Of a stretch of 9,873 nucleotides of DNA, positions 1-5,932 are shown in pieces. The notes beneath the pieces were generated by a model, which was not told where the DNA came from, did not search any database, and saw only the letters and a list, made by a program, of their open reading frames with translations. Made by a program: the position numbers and the translations under genes. Location: assembly GCA_035447925.1 (NCBI GenBank), contig DAOTHY010000073.1, positions 1 through 9,873 of the forward strand, written 5' to 3'. This DNA comes from JASUTC01 sp035447925. Lineage in GTDB: Bacteria > Thermotogota > Thermotogae > MWEM01. How positions within the stretch are numbered: position 1 is the first letter of the stretch; every line of letters begins with the position of its first letter.

Positions 1-182
1 AAAAGAAGCAGAGACTGTTTTTTCATTGGTGTTGTTTTTTGCGATGTTAAACAAGGTTTTTTAGAAAACGGACTAAAAAACCAAGCAGTTAGCCTTGAAA
101 ACAAGCCTATTGAATTCAAGCAGGAAATCCCTCCCCCTTGGTAAGAATTTCCGTTTTTCAGCAGGTCTTAGTTATTTCCGCA
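1..182. other. Left flank with no supported gene
   Basis: No reading frame here can be assigned with confidence. On the plus strand one frame is open from the window edge to a TAA at 142-144 and another from the edge to a TAG at 62-64; either could be the 3' tail of a gene lying to the left. On the minus strand an ATG at 26-24 begins Met-Lys-Lys-Gln-Ser-Leu-Leu-Leu, which resembles the start of a signal peptide, but no Shine-Dalgarno sequence precedes it and the frame leaves the window after eight codons. A perfect palindrome TTGAATTCAA lies at 110-119. All of these are weak; the left-hand neighbour is needed to decide. Confidence 0.3.
55..82. repeat. Perfect AT-rich inverted repeat, 10-bp arms
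   Basis: GGTTTTTTAG at 55-64 and CTAAAAAACC at 73-82 are exact reverse complements separated by 8 bases. The arms are mostly A/T with a GG/CC clamp at the outer end. The TAG of one plus-strand open frame lies in the left arm. It could be a weak terminator for a gene ending from the left, or an operator for a minus-strand gene starting near the window edge. The sequence alone does not separate these. Confidence 0.5.
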
Positions 183-185
183 AGG

Positions 186-211
186 AAAAAACCCGCCAAA
201 GTTTCAGCGGG
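186..211 (-). terminator. Intrinsic terminator of the vWA gene
   Basis: Read on the minus strand, CCCGC and GCGGG (211-192) form a stem that can extend through U-G, G-U and A-U pairs to 8 bp with a four-base loop, followed at once by six T residues (191-186). It lies 21 bases after the stop codon of the DUF2828-like gene. On the plus strand the same stem is followed by CTTTTG, so weak bidirectional action is possible. Confidence 0.85.
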
Positions 212-232
212 CTTTTGTGGGTGGTAGTTGGT

Positions 233-1675
233 TCACGCACTGACAAGGTCGTATCTTTCTCCCAGCAGCACGTCCTTCAAGAATTCATACGGGCTTTTCA
301 GTTCTCCGCTCAGCAGTTGCTCGAATATTGAAGGGGAGCTTCCGGAGACCAGGATGGTTCCTTTTTCGTCCATCTGTAGCGGGAAATGGTCGTGTCTGGC
401 GTCTACGTTCCAAAAGACCAGGGTGGGGTTTTCATATCCCATGGTCCGGTAGTGACGGCAGATGAATTCATAGTTGGTCATTCCCGTAGCGGCTTGATCA
501 AATTCCATGTCGGAGATGATGTAGATGGTATCGGGCATGTCTTCTTGGGGTACTTTGTTCATTCTTGCCCGTTTCAGTATCAGTTCGAACACTTTTTGTA
601 TATCGGTGTTCCCACCCCATGGAGCTTGTGATATGAACTGTGCTTTCTCGTAAAGGGTGTCCCCTTTGATTTGGACAAACTCCGGTTCATTGGAGAAGGT
701 GATAAAATGGTTGTTGAATTCTCCCTGAACTCTTTCGGCAAAGTACATGGCCATGGAGATGGCGATTGCCATGGGTCTTCCTATCATAGAACCTGATACA
801 TCGGCCACGACCAATCCGTTGTGTTGGTTGCCTTTTAGATAATCCGGCAGGTTCTTCCAGAGTACGTCAAGGGTTGCGTTGTCTTCTCCTTGATAAAGCA
901 CTTTTTCTATGATTTCATAGGGATAGAGTGTGGCGGCGTTGATTTTCTTTTCGCCCCGCTCAACCGCTTGGATATACGCTTCATAGCGTTCGCGCTCATG
1001 TCTCAGGAAGGCTTTGCGGTAGTTCATCCCGGCTTTGGATGGCACCTTTTCAAAGTCGATGTCGCTCCATCGGTTGCGGCTCATTTTTTTCTCCACAACG
1101 TCGATTGCTTTCCTGAGTGCCGATAACGTCTTCCGATAGCTTTTCTCGTTCAATCCGAATGCGTAGGCCAATCGTTTGCCCAGTTCGCTTTTTTCCCTGG
1201 AAGAGGTGTTCACCGAAGGCAACCATTTGGCCAACAGGCTGACGGGTTCTCCTTTTTCAAGGTTTTTCTGGTCTTCAACCAGTTGCATTCTCAGTTGATT
1301 CAGGACTTCCGGCCATACGGATGTGCCTTCCAAGACGAACAAATCATCCCATCTGCCGTATTCATAGACAACACCCAGATTCTTTTCAACGGCCTCGGGA
1401 TGGTTCAAGGCCAACCATCTGAATGCAGTTCTGAATGTCCTTCTTTCACCCTGGCCTCCCCGAACGTCTCTGAGATAGAACAGGCATCTTAAGGCCAATC
1501 TTGCATCCTCGTGAAATGCATTTTTGAACATTCTCTGTATGTCTTCTTCTTCACGGGTTCTCAAGGCCCCGCCAAGGGCAAAGAGGTTTAAAAGGTCCGA
1601 ACCGGAATCCGAGTAAGTGAGGGACATGTTCTCGGTATGCGTGAGGTTCTTTAAGGCTTTTACCAGTTTGTTCAT
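233..1675 (-). CDS. DUF2828 / TROVE-like protein with von Willebrand factor A domain
   Basis: A 480-residue soluble protein. The N-terminal half (about 1-280) is helix-rich and contains RDVRGGQGERRTFR at 69-82, which I recognise as typical of the DUF2828 family; its layout resembles the TROVE module of Ro60-type RNA-binding proteins. Residues about 285-470 are a vWA domain with a complete metal-ion-dependent adhesion site: DVSGS at 292-296, Thr357 in GGNTD, and Asp389 in ISDMEFD. No signal peptide or membrane segment is seen, so it should be cytoplasmic. The start is well supported: AAAGGAGGTA ends 5 bases before the ATG. It is a single-gene unit with its own terminator and no obvious partner such as a MoxR ATPase in the window. 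Cellular role is unknown; by family resemblance it may bind RNA or act as a metal-dependent scaffold, but that is inference. The family call is from memory of motifs, not a search. Confidence 0.85.
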   Translation of the reverse strand: MNKLVKALKNLTHTENMSLTYSDSGSDLLNLFALGGALRTREEEDIQRMFKNAFHEDARLALRCLFYLRDVRGGQGERRTFRTAFRWLALNHPEAVEKNLGVVYEYGRWDDLFVLEGTSVWPEVLNQLRMQLVEDQKNLEKGEPVSLLAKWLPSVNTSSREKSELGKRLAYAFGLNEKSYRKTLSALRKAIDVVEKKMSRNRWSDIDFEKVPSKAGMNYRKAFLRHERERYEAYIQAVERGEKKINAATLYPYEIIEKVLYQGEDNATLDVLWKNLPDYLKGNQHNGLVVADVSGSMIGRPMAIAISMAMYFAERVQGEFNNHFITFSNEPEFVQIKGDTLYEKAQFISQAPWGGNTDIQKVFELILKRARMNKVPQEDMPDTIYIISDMEFDQAATGMTNYEFICRHYRTMGYENPTLVFWNVDARHDHFPLQMDEKGTILVSGSSPSIFEQLLSGELKSPYEFLKDVLLGERYDLVSA

Positions 1676-1680
1676 TGTGT

Positions 1681-1749
1681 TACCTCCTTTTGAGTCTGTG
1701 ACTCTTTTCCGGTTTTGTATTTTATTTTCAAAGAACTCATCATCTTATA
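1681..1749 (-). promoter_or_regulatory. Leader of the vWA gene: ribosome binding site, small hairpin, possible -10
   Basis: The strong Shine-Dalgarno AAAGGAGGTA occupies 1690-1681. Just upstream, GAGTC and GACTC (1704-1700 and 1696-1692) form a 5-bp hairpin with a 3-base loop that would sit immediately before the ribosome binding site in the mRNA. A TATAAG hexamer at 1749-1744 is the best -10 candidate, but no convincing -35 is found 16-18 bases upstream, so the promoter position is tentative. Confidence 0.35.
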
Positions 1750-1785
1750 CCGTTTGGATTTGTGTTTTCCGCAGGTGAGATTTTT

Positions 1786-1869
1786 ATGTGTTATTCGGGT
1801 TGTAACCACGGTGACAGTTGCATGTGGACCCAAAAGGGCGGATCATGCAGTATTCCAATATACGGATAA
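1786..1869 (+). CDS. Candidate 27-residue cysteine-rich microprotein
   Basis: This short plus-strand ORF starts with MCYSGCNHGDSC and ends with a Tyr-Gly. It has four cysteines (2, 6, 12, 21) spaced C-x3-C-x5-C-x8-C plus one histidine (8), a pattern compatible with metal binding or disulfides. AGGTGA at 1773-1778, which matches the 3' part of the full Shine-Dalgarno complement, lies about 7 bases before the ATG. It sits between the vWA gene and the 33-residue ORF, antisense to both transcripts' flanks. I see no good promoter and I do not recognise the family. A chance ORF of this length is easy to obtain; only the cysteine content and the ribosome binding site argue for it. Confidence 0.28.
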   Translation: MCYSGCNHGDSCMWTQKGGSCSIPIYG

Positions 1870-1905
1870 AAATCCTTACATTCTCCTTCCCTAACCACTG
1901 CCTTT

Positions 1906-2007
1906 TCAAGACATGCTATTTGTGGCGGATTGTTCCAGGGAGTTCTCATACGCCTTGTTGATATCATGTACGACTTGGCCGGAACGGGTGAGTGGGTCTT
2001 TAGACAT
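1906..2007 (-). CDS. Candidate 33-residue ORF coupled to the winged-helix regulator
   Basis: The regulator's TAA and this ORF's ATG overlap as TAATG (2009-2005), the classic arrangement for translational coupling. The product begins MSKDPLTRSGQVVHDINKAY and ends in Ser. Its middle (about 10-28) could form a charged, amphipathic helix; there is no membrane segment or signal peptide. No independent Shine-Dalgarno is clear, so expression would depend on re-initiation by ribosomes finishing the regulator. I do not recognise it. It may be a real third member of the operon, a remnant of a longer gene, or chance; note that the regulator's own frame also stays open for another 71 codons past its stop. 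Confidence 0.35.
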   Translation of the reverse strand: MSKDPLTRSGQVVHDINKAYENSLEQSATNSMS

Positions 2008-2327
2008 TACGGTGTCATTTCATCCAGCATTTGTTTCATGGCGGCCGTGTATGCTTCCAATGCTTTTTTCCCCTTTTCAGTAATTGCATAGGTGGAATGG
2101 GTTTTTTTACCCACAAATTCCTTTTTAACCGTCAAATAGCCTTCCTCCTCCAATTTTTTGGTATGGGTGGCGATGTTCCCCTTGGAAAGCTGCGTTTCAT
2201 TCAGTAAAAATAAAAAGTCCACTTCTTCAGTATTGTAAAGAATTGACATGATAAACAACCTCGCCGGTTCATGAATCGTCTTATCAATGAGCAATATCTG
2301 TTCAAAGACATCGTTATTCGTTTTCAT
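2007..2327 (-). CDS. Winged-helix transcriptional regulator (HTH_34 / MarR-ArsR-like)
   Basis: A 106-residue DNA-binding protein consisting of one winged helix-turn-helix. Residues 17-31 (IHEPARLFIMSILYN) form the first helix, followed by EVDFLFLLNETQLSKGN (about 35-51), the recognition region ATHTKKLEEEGYL (about 53-65), and a wing with KKEFVGKKTHSTYAIT ending in KGKKALEAY. This order and the length are typical of the small one-domain 'winged helix DNA-binding' family PF13601. No sensor domain or metal site with cysteines is present. Its start overlaps the 3' end of the membrane-protein gene by 14 bases, so the two are co-transcribed and probably translationally coupled. The perfect palindrome over the operon promoter is the natural candidate for its binding site, suggesting autorepression. 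Co-encoded membrane protein suggests it controls, or is controlled by, a membrane or envelope function; that is inference. Confidence 0.88.
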   Translation of the reverse strand: MKTNNDVFEQILLIDKTIHEPARLFIMSILYNTEEVDFLFLLNETQLSKGNIATHTKKLEEEGYLTVKKEFVGKKTHSTYAITEKGKKALEAYTAAMKQMLDEMTP

Positions 2328-2931
2328 TCGACTTCACCCGCTTCATGAAAACGATCAGTTTGAAAAGTCCAAACAAAAATAAAACAGCGCCATTGATGAC
2401 AAAAAAGACATAGAACCCCTCATTTTGAAGCAGATGATTGAAGATAAAGAGGAAAATACCGAGAATAAAACTCACAAATGAGAAAATGCGATAGAAAAAA
2501 CCGGCTCCTGCTCGGTATTGATACCAGTAATAAAAGAAAAACAATATCCCAAATATGAGTGGAGAGAAGAGCATCAGTGAACCAATCAAGTCAATCAGAT
2601 GAAAAATGTGGAGAAAAACCCCGATAACAGCTGGAAAGAAGGCAATGGGAAACACTATCAAGAAAAGAAACGGTTTTGTGATTTCCGCTTTGCCCTTGAC
2701 ATAACCGGAATGAGAATACGTGAAATGCTTTCTGATAAATTGAATGACAGGTCCTGAAAAGGCAAATACAAATGTAAAAATAGCGATTTTTTTGGCATCA
2801 CTAGAGAAATCCAATAGAGTCATGATGATTGATGAATAGAAAAAGAAAAAGATGCCTGTAAAGAGCTCTGATAGCCCATCTCTTTGAGACATATAATACA
2901 ATTTTTGTTTTAACGCTTGTTGATTGGACAT
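2314..2931 (-). CDS. Six-helix integral membrane protein of unknown function
   Basis: A 205-residue, very phenylalanine-rich protein. Hydrophobic segments lie at about 24-41, 49-66, 87-108, 112-135, 146-166 and 172-194, which gives six likely membrane helices. The N-terminus (1-22) is polar, with LYYMSQRDGLSELFTG at 11-26; an aromatic-x-x-(Q/R)-DGL-x-E/D-(L/I)-x-x-G pattern at the first helix is something I associate with membrane proteins encoded beside small winged-helix regulators, though I could not check this. The tail is basic (KRVK) then acidic. No catalytic motif, cysteine pair or transporter signature is visible. GAGGTGA lies 4 bases before the ATG. It is the first gene of an operon with the regulator, driven by a consensus promoter and palindromic operator. 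Function is not recognised. Confidence 0.82.
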   Translation of the reverse strand: MSNQQALKQKLYYMSQRDGLSELFTGIFFFFYSSIIMTLLDFSSDAKKIAIFTFVFAFSGPVIQFIRKHFTYSHSGYVKGKAEITKPFLFLIVFPIAFFPAVIGVFLHIFHLIDLIGSLMLFSPLIFGILFFFYYWYQYRAGAGFFYRIFSFVSFILGIFLFIFNHLLQNEGFYVFFVINGAVLFLFGLFKLIVFMKRVKSNENE

Positions 2932-2941
2932 AAAATCACCT

Positions 2942-2992
2942 CGTCTATAATAAATACCGGTTTCTATAAGAAACCGGTATTTATTATAGACG
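2942..2992. repeat. Perfect 24-bp inverted repeat at the operon promoter (probable operator and mRNA 5' hairpin)
   Basis: The arms 2942-2965 and 2969-2992 are exact reverse complements with only three bases (ATA) between them. The right arm contains the minus-strand -10 TATAAT (2988-2983) and the dyad covers the predicted start site near 2976. The left arm reaches the Shine-Dalgarno of the membrane-protein gene. A transcript starting near 2976 would begin with CCGGTTTC pairing with GAAACCGG, a stable hairpin at the 5' end. The likely ligand is the winged-helix regulator encoded two genes down. There is no T-run after it on the minus strand, so it does not look like a terminator for the chemoreceptor gene. 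Confidence 0.8.
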
Positions 2993-3011
2993 TTTTCCTT
3001 TCAATTGTCAA
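2983..3011 (-). promoter_or_regulatory. Perfect sigma-A promoter for the membrane protein/regulator operon
   Basis: On the minus strand TTGACA (3011-3006) and TATAAT (2988-2983) both match consensus at all six positions with an exact 17-base spacer (3005-2989). Transcription should start near 2976, about 45 bases before the ATG. A promoter this strong next to a perfect dyad implies that the operon is normally held off by a repressor. Confidence 0.88.
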
Positions 3012-3067
3012 GGCGATGAATTTCTATTTGGGTGGATCATACCTTCCCCTCTCTGGTTTTGGCATGA

Positions 3068-5527
3068 TTATTGGTCATCCAACTTGTAAAGCGTATCGTA
3101 TCTGTACATGCTCAAGGGGTTGATTGCCAATCCTCGTACATTTTTGTGAGAGGCGACGCCGGTTTTCGGGTGGAATAAAAAGATCCACGGTGCATCTTCA
3201 TGAAGTGTCTGTGCGATTTTCTGATAATATTCCATGCGCCTTGTTGGATTGATCATGGTTTTCGCCTCTGTCATCCACCTTGCAATATCAGGATTGACAT
3301 AATTCGAATAATTGTTAACACTTTTTGAACCGAGCAGCGGTTCCAGGAAATTATCCGGATCGCCGGTATCCGCTATCCATCGGGTGATATAGATATCCGT
3401 TTTTTCAAAACTCCGGTCAGCAAAAAATCCCTGACTTGTGACATCTACAATTTTGATGTCGAAGCCAATCGCTTTGAGATTTTCCGATATCACCTTTAAG
3501 GTATGCTGGAAAATACCGCCTGCATTGGCCTCACGGGCGCAGAAAGATAATTTCATGTTCTTTATTCCGGCCGCTCGCAGCATTTGTTTGGCCTTTTCCG
3601 GATTGTATTCGTAAACCTTCTGCTTAGCCCCGTTAATCATATGGCTCGGCATGGCATTGGTCGCAACGGATCCCAGTCCGCCTAAAGCTTCCTTGATGAT
3701 CCGTTCTTTGTCGATGGCATGGTTTAAAGCCTGTCTCGCTGTTTTATTGTGCACGATTGGATGAGAGGAGCGAAGATTGAAGCCAATAAAATAAACCGCT
3801 AACATATCTGACATTTGAATATCGGCCTTGTTATCCTTGGCGATCTCAAACGTTTGACGATCCTCGACTCTAAAAAAATCCAATTCATGGTTTTTAAACC
3901 GTTCGTTAATGGTGTCACTGTGGGAATCCAGACAGATTTTGGATGCATAGGGGCGCCCCCTGTAGAAATTCTGATGGGCTTTGAGCACCATATGCGAGTC
4001 ATCAATTTCTTCTATCATATAAGCACCGCAACCAACCATCTTGCCGTTTTGTTTCATCGCTTTTTTGGAGATTATACAGCAATTGGCTTGACCGAGACTC
4101 AACAAAAATCCTGTATAAGGGCTTTTTAGCCTGATTTGCAGCGTGTATGGGGATAGAAGATTCAACCCGCTGACCTGAGTTGCCTTCCCTTCAGAGTATG
4201 CTTCAGCGCCTTCAATATCCGATAACATCCATACCGTTCCGGATTTTAGCTTGGGGTTCAGAAAATACTCCAGGGAAAACAGAACATCCTCGCCTGTTAA
4301 CTCTGAACCATCATGGAAACGCACGCCTCGTCTGATCTGGAATTCCCAAGTCACTTGATCATCAAGTACACGCCAATAGTTGGCGATTCCCGGAGAGGCA
4401 TTCCCCGTTTCGTTGATGTGAACCAATGATGCATGCAAATTCAAAAAGGTTAAAGTCTCCACCGCATCGGAGGATATCATCGGATTGAGGTTTTTTGGCG
4501 GATAAGGGATAACCGTTCTAAAGATCATTTCACTTTTATCCGCTTCCAAATTGTCGATCAAATGATTGTTAATCGCAAGCAGTTGGTTGGAAAGCTTTTT
4601 AAGAGCGCTTAACGAAGCACTGGTAAACTCAGTATTCATCGAAGTGAGTTCAACAATGTTGGCCAGTTTGTCAAACTGTGTCCTCATATTTTCAGTGGAT
4701 GCGATGACATCTTCGAGTGTATCCGTTTGGTGTGAAACGGCTTTGATGATCTCATCGGACATCGATGTGGATTCCTGAGCGGCTTCAATGATGGTACTGA
4801 AAACCTCCTTGGTATCCTCTGAAATCGATCTCCCTGCGTCCACTTTATCACCCGTTTGATTCATCAGCTGTGTTGCATCTTTTATACTCAGTTTGATGTC
4901 ACTGATGATGGTGTTGATGTGCTCTACGCTATCTAAACTTCTGGTTGCCAGTTTTTTAACTTCACTTGCCACCACGGCAAACCCTCTTCCCGCCTCTCCA
5001 GCCCTTGCCGCTTCTATCGATGCGTTGATGGCCAAGAGGTTGGTACTATCGGCAATATCCTTAATGATGGTTAATAATTCATCCACGTTTTGAGATTTTT
5101 CGTAAAGTGCATCGATCGCATCCTGTACGATCTTGACTGCATCCTGAATATCATCCATGGCACTCAAAGACTGATTAACAACCTGCGTCCCGTCGTTGGC
5201 GACGTTCAGCGTGCGGTGTGTGATTTCTTTTGAGTCTTGAATGCTGGCGAAAACTTCTTCAGCTAAAGCGGAGTAATTGCTGATCTCTTCTACTACCCCT
5301 TCGGTGGATTTCAATTGAATCTCTATGGCATTGTAAATTTGTTTGGTCGTGTTGATTAAACCGCTTGCAATAGTAGCTGTTTCATCGATTTGATTGGATA
5401 AGCGGCCGATCATAAGGTGTTGAATCTGTTGTTGTCTTACCTGTTCGTCTTTTAATCGAGAAGCAGATGTTTGCTCTAAGTCCGACATTGCTTCCTTCTT
5501 GTCGGACATGTCTTTTTTGAACCACAT
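3068..5527 (-). CDS. Cytosolic chemoreceptor fused to a family 5 solute-binding domain
   Basis: An 819-residue protein. Residues about 38-318 are a methyl-accepting chemotaxis signalling coiled coil; the CheA/CheW-binding tip (about 155-187) contains TNLLAINASIEAARAGEAG and GRGFAVVA. Residues about 335-813 are a full-length SBP_bac_5 (DppA/OppA/NikA-like) binding fold: WEFQIRRGVRFHDG (394-407) with ELTGEDV, RQALNHAIDKERI (598-610) and RWIADTGDPDNFL (716-728). There is no signal peptide, no membrane helix, no HAMP domain and no C-terminal CheR tether, so the whole protein should be cytoplasmic and sense an intracellular ligand, perhaps a peptide or small metabolite, and pass it to the flagellar kinase CheA. 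The start is ATG at 5527: AAGGGGGA (5541-5534) is 6 bases away, whereas an in-frame TTG at 5533 would touch it. No terminator is evident after the stop. SgrR is a known precedent for a cytoplasmic binding domain of this family used as a sensor. Motility genes are not in the window. Confidence 0.9.
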   Translation of the reverse strand: MWFKKDMSDKKEAMSDLEQTSASRLKDEQVRQQQIQHLMIGRLSNQIDETATIASGLINTTKQIYNAIEIQLKSTEGVVEEISNYSALAEEVFASIQDSKEITHRTLNVANDGTQVVNQSLSAMDDIQDAVKIVQDAIDALYEKSQNVDELLTIIKDIADSTNLLAINASIEAARAGEAGRGFAVVASEVKKLATRSLDSVEHINTIISDIKLSIKDATQLMNQTGDKVDAGRSISEDTKEVFSTIIEAAQESTSMSDEIIKAVSHQTDTLEDVIASTENMRTQFDKLANIVELTSMNTEFTSASLSALKKLSNQLLAINNHLIDNLEADKSEMIFRTVIPYPPKNLNPMISSDAVETLTFLNLHASLVHINETGNASPGIANYWRVLDDQVTWEFQIRRGVRFHDGSELTGEDVLFSLEYFLNPKLKSGTVWMLSDIEGAEAYSEGKATQVSGLNLLSPYTLQIRLKSPYTGFLLSLGQANCCIISKKAMKQNGKMVGCGAYMIEEIDDSHMVLKAHQNFYRGRPYASKICLDSHSDTINERFKNHELDFFRVEDRQTFEIAKDNKADIQMSDMLAVYFIGFNLRSSHPIVHNKTARQALNHAIDKERIIKEALGGLGSVATNAMPSHMINGAKQKVYEYNPEKAKQMLRAAGIKNMKLSFCAREANAGGIFQHTLKVISENLKAIGFDIKIVDVTSQGFFADRSFEKTDIYITRWIADTGDPDNFLEPLLGSKSVNNYSNYVNPDIARWMTEAKTMINPTRRMEYYQKIAQTLHEDAPWIFLFHPKTGVASHKNVRGLAINPLSMYRYDTLYKLDDQ

Positions 5528-5533
5528 GGTCAA

Positions 5534-5541
5534 TCCCCCTT
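5534..5541 (-). promoter_or_regulatory. Ribosome binding site that fixes the chemoreceptor start
   Basis: AAGGGGGA on the minus strand ends 6 bases before the ATG at 5527-5525. The upstream in-frame TTG at 5533-5531 directly abuts it, which leaves no room for initiation, so the ATG is the better start. Confidence 0.75.
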
Positions 5542-5561
5542 AAGCGAATGCATGATAACCG

Positions 5562-5589
5562 ATTATAACAATCAAGAGTTAAAAATCAA
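5562..5589 (-). promoter_or_regulatory. Sigma-A promoter with extended -10 for the chemoreceptor gene
   Basis: On the minus strand TGTTATAAT gives an extended -10 with TATAAT at 5567-5562. TTGATT at 5589-5584 is a fair -35 at 16 bases (or TTTGAT at 17). The DNA upstream on this strand is rich in T-tracts with ACTTTT repeats (about 5605-5586), which could act as an UP element. Start is predicted near 5555, giving a leader of about 30 bases. I found no clear sigma-28 (motility) promoter. Confidence 0.65.
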
Positions 5590-5867
5590 AAGTAAAAGTA
5601 AAAAGATGGAATTTTTTTCAGGTTAAAAGTAATACATATGTATAATTGAGGTTACATAAAAGTGTCGTACTAATCCGAATATACTGTTCGATATGGCCAG
5701 GAACACCGTTCATTGCCCGTTAGGGGATTTTTGCAATCTAAAAAAAAGACTTCCTTTCCTTTCAGAGTATGGGATTCGTTGTTTATCAATCCAACAATAG
5801 GATTATTTGTGAAATTTGCAAATTATTTCACTCGAATTCTGCAATATGCAAAGCCAGTTCCAAATAA
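5590..5867. other. Divergent regulatory region between chemoreceptor and flavodoxin genes
   Basis: No gene is supported here. The stretch contains A/T tracts, a 12-base palindrome ATACATATGTAT (5632-5643) that runs into a plus-strand TATAAT (5641-5646) with no good -35, a second 12-base palindrome AATTTGCAAATT (5813-5824), and inverted repeats GTGAAAT/ATTTCAC (5809-5815 and 5825-5831) around it. TGCAA recurs just downstream in TGCAATATGCA (5840-5850). These are candidate protein-binding sites upstream of the flavodoxin promoter. A 32-codon plus-strand ORF at 5769-5867 lacks a ribosome binding site. Confidence 0.4.
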
Positions 5868-5876
5868 TGTTATAAT
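5868..5876 (+). promoter_or_regulatory. Extended -10 promoter for the flavodoxin gene
   Basis: TGTTATAAT is a perfect extended -10, the same nine bases as the divergent chemoreceptor promoter. The -35 region 17-18 bases upstream (around 5847-5853, TGCAAAG) does not match TTGACA, which suggests reliance on the TG extension or on an activator bound at the nearby TGCAA palindromes. Predicted leader is about 50 bases. Confidence 0.6.
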
Positions 5877-5918
5877 TTAATGGACCGAGTGGGTGTTGAT
5901 ATTTTTGAAAAACACAAT

Positions 5919-5923
5919 AGGAG
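5919..5923 (+). promoter_or_regulatory. Ribosome binding site that fixes the flavodoxin start
   Basis: AGGAG touches an in-frame ATG at 5924 but lies 9 bases before a second in-frame ATG at 5933. The second is properly spaced and gives the usual flavodoxin N-terminus MGKILVLYYS. Confidence 0.75.
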
Positions 5924-5932
5924 ATGGAAGAC

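Noticed and set aside
2942..2992. The 24-bp hairpin as terminator of the chemoreceptor gene
   Set aside because: There is no T-run after the stem on the minus strand, and the stem overlaps a consensus promoter; an operator role fits better.
2917..3123. Plus-strand 68-codon ORF across the operator and gene ends
   Set aside because: It runs through the palindrome and antisense to two gene ends, with no ribosome binding site or recognisable motif.
5641..5646. Plus-strand TATAAT as a second flavodoxin promoter
   Set aside because: No acceptable -35 at 16-18 bases, and it would give a leader near 280 bases; it arises partly from the ATACATATGTAT palindrome.
5702..5735. Possible terminator-like CCC-GTTA-GGG followed by ATTTTT
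   Set aside because: The stem is only 3 bp and lies between divergent promoters with no gene ending there.
5769..5867. Plus-strand 32-codon ORF beginning MGFVVYQSNN with a CxxC motif
   Set aside because: It has no ribosome binding site (pyrimidine-rich sequence precedes the ATG), no promoter upstream, and its end runs into the flavodoxin promoter.
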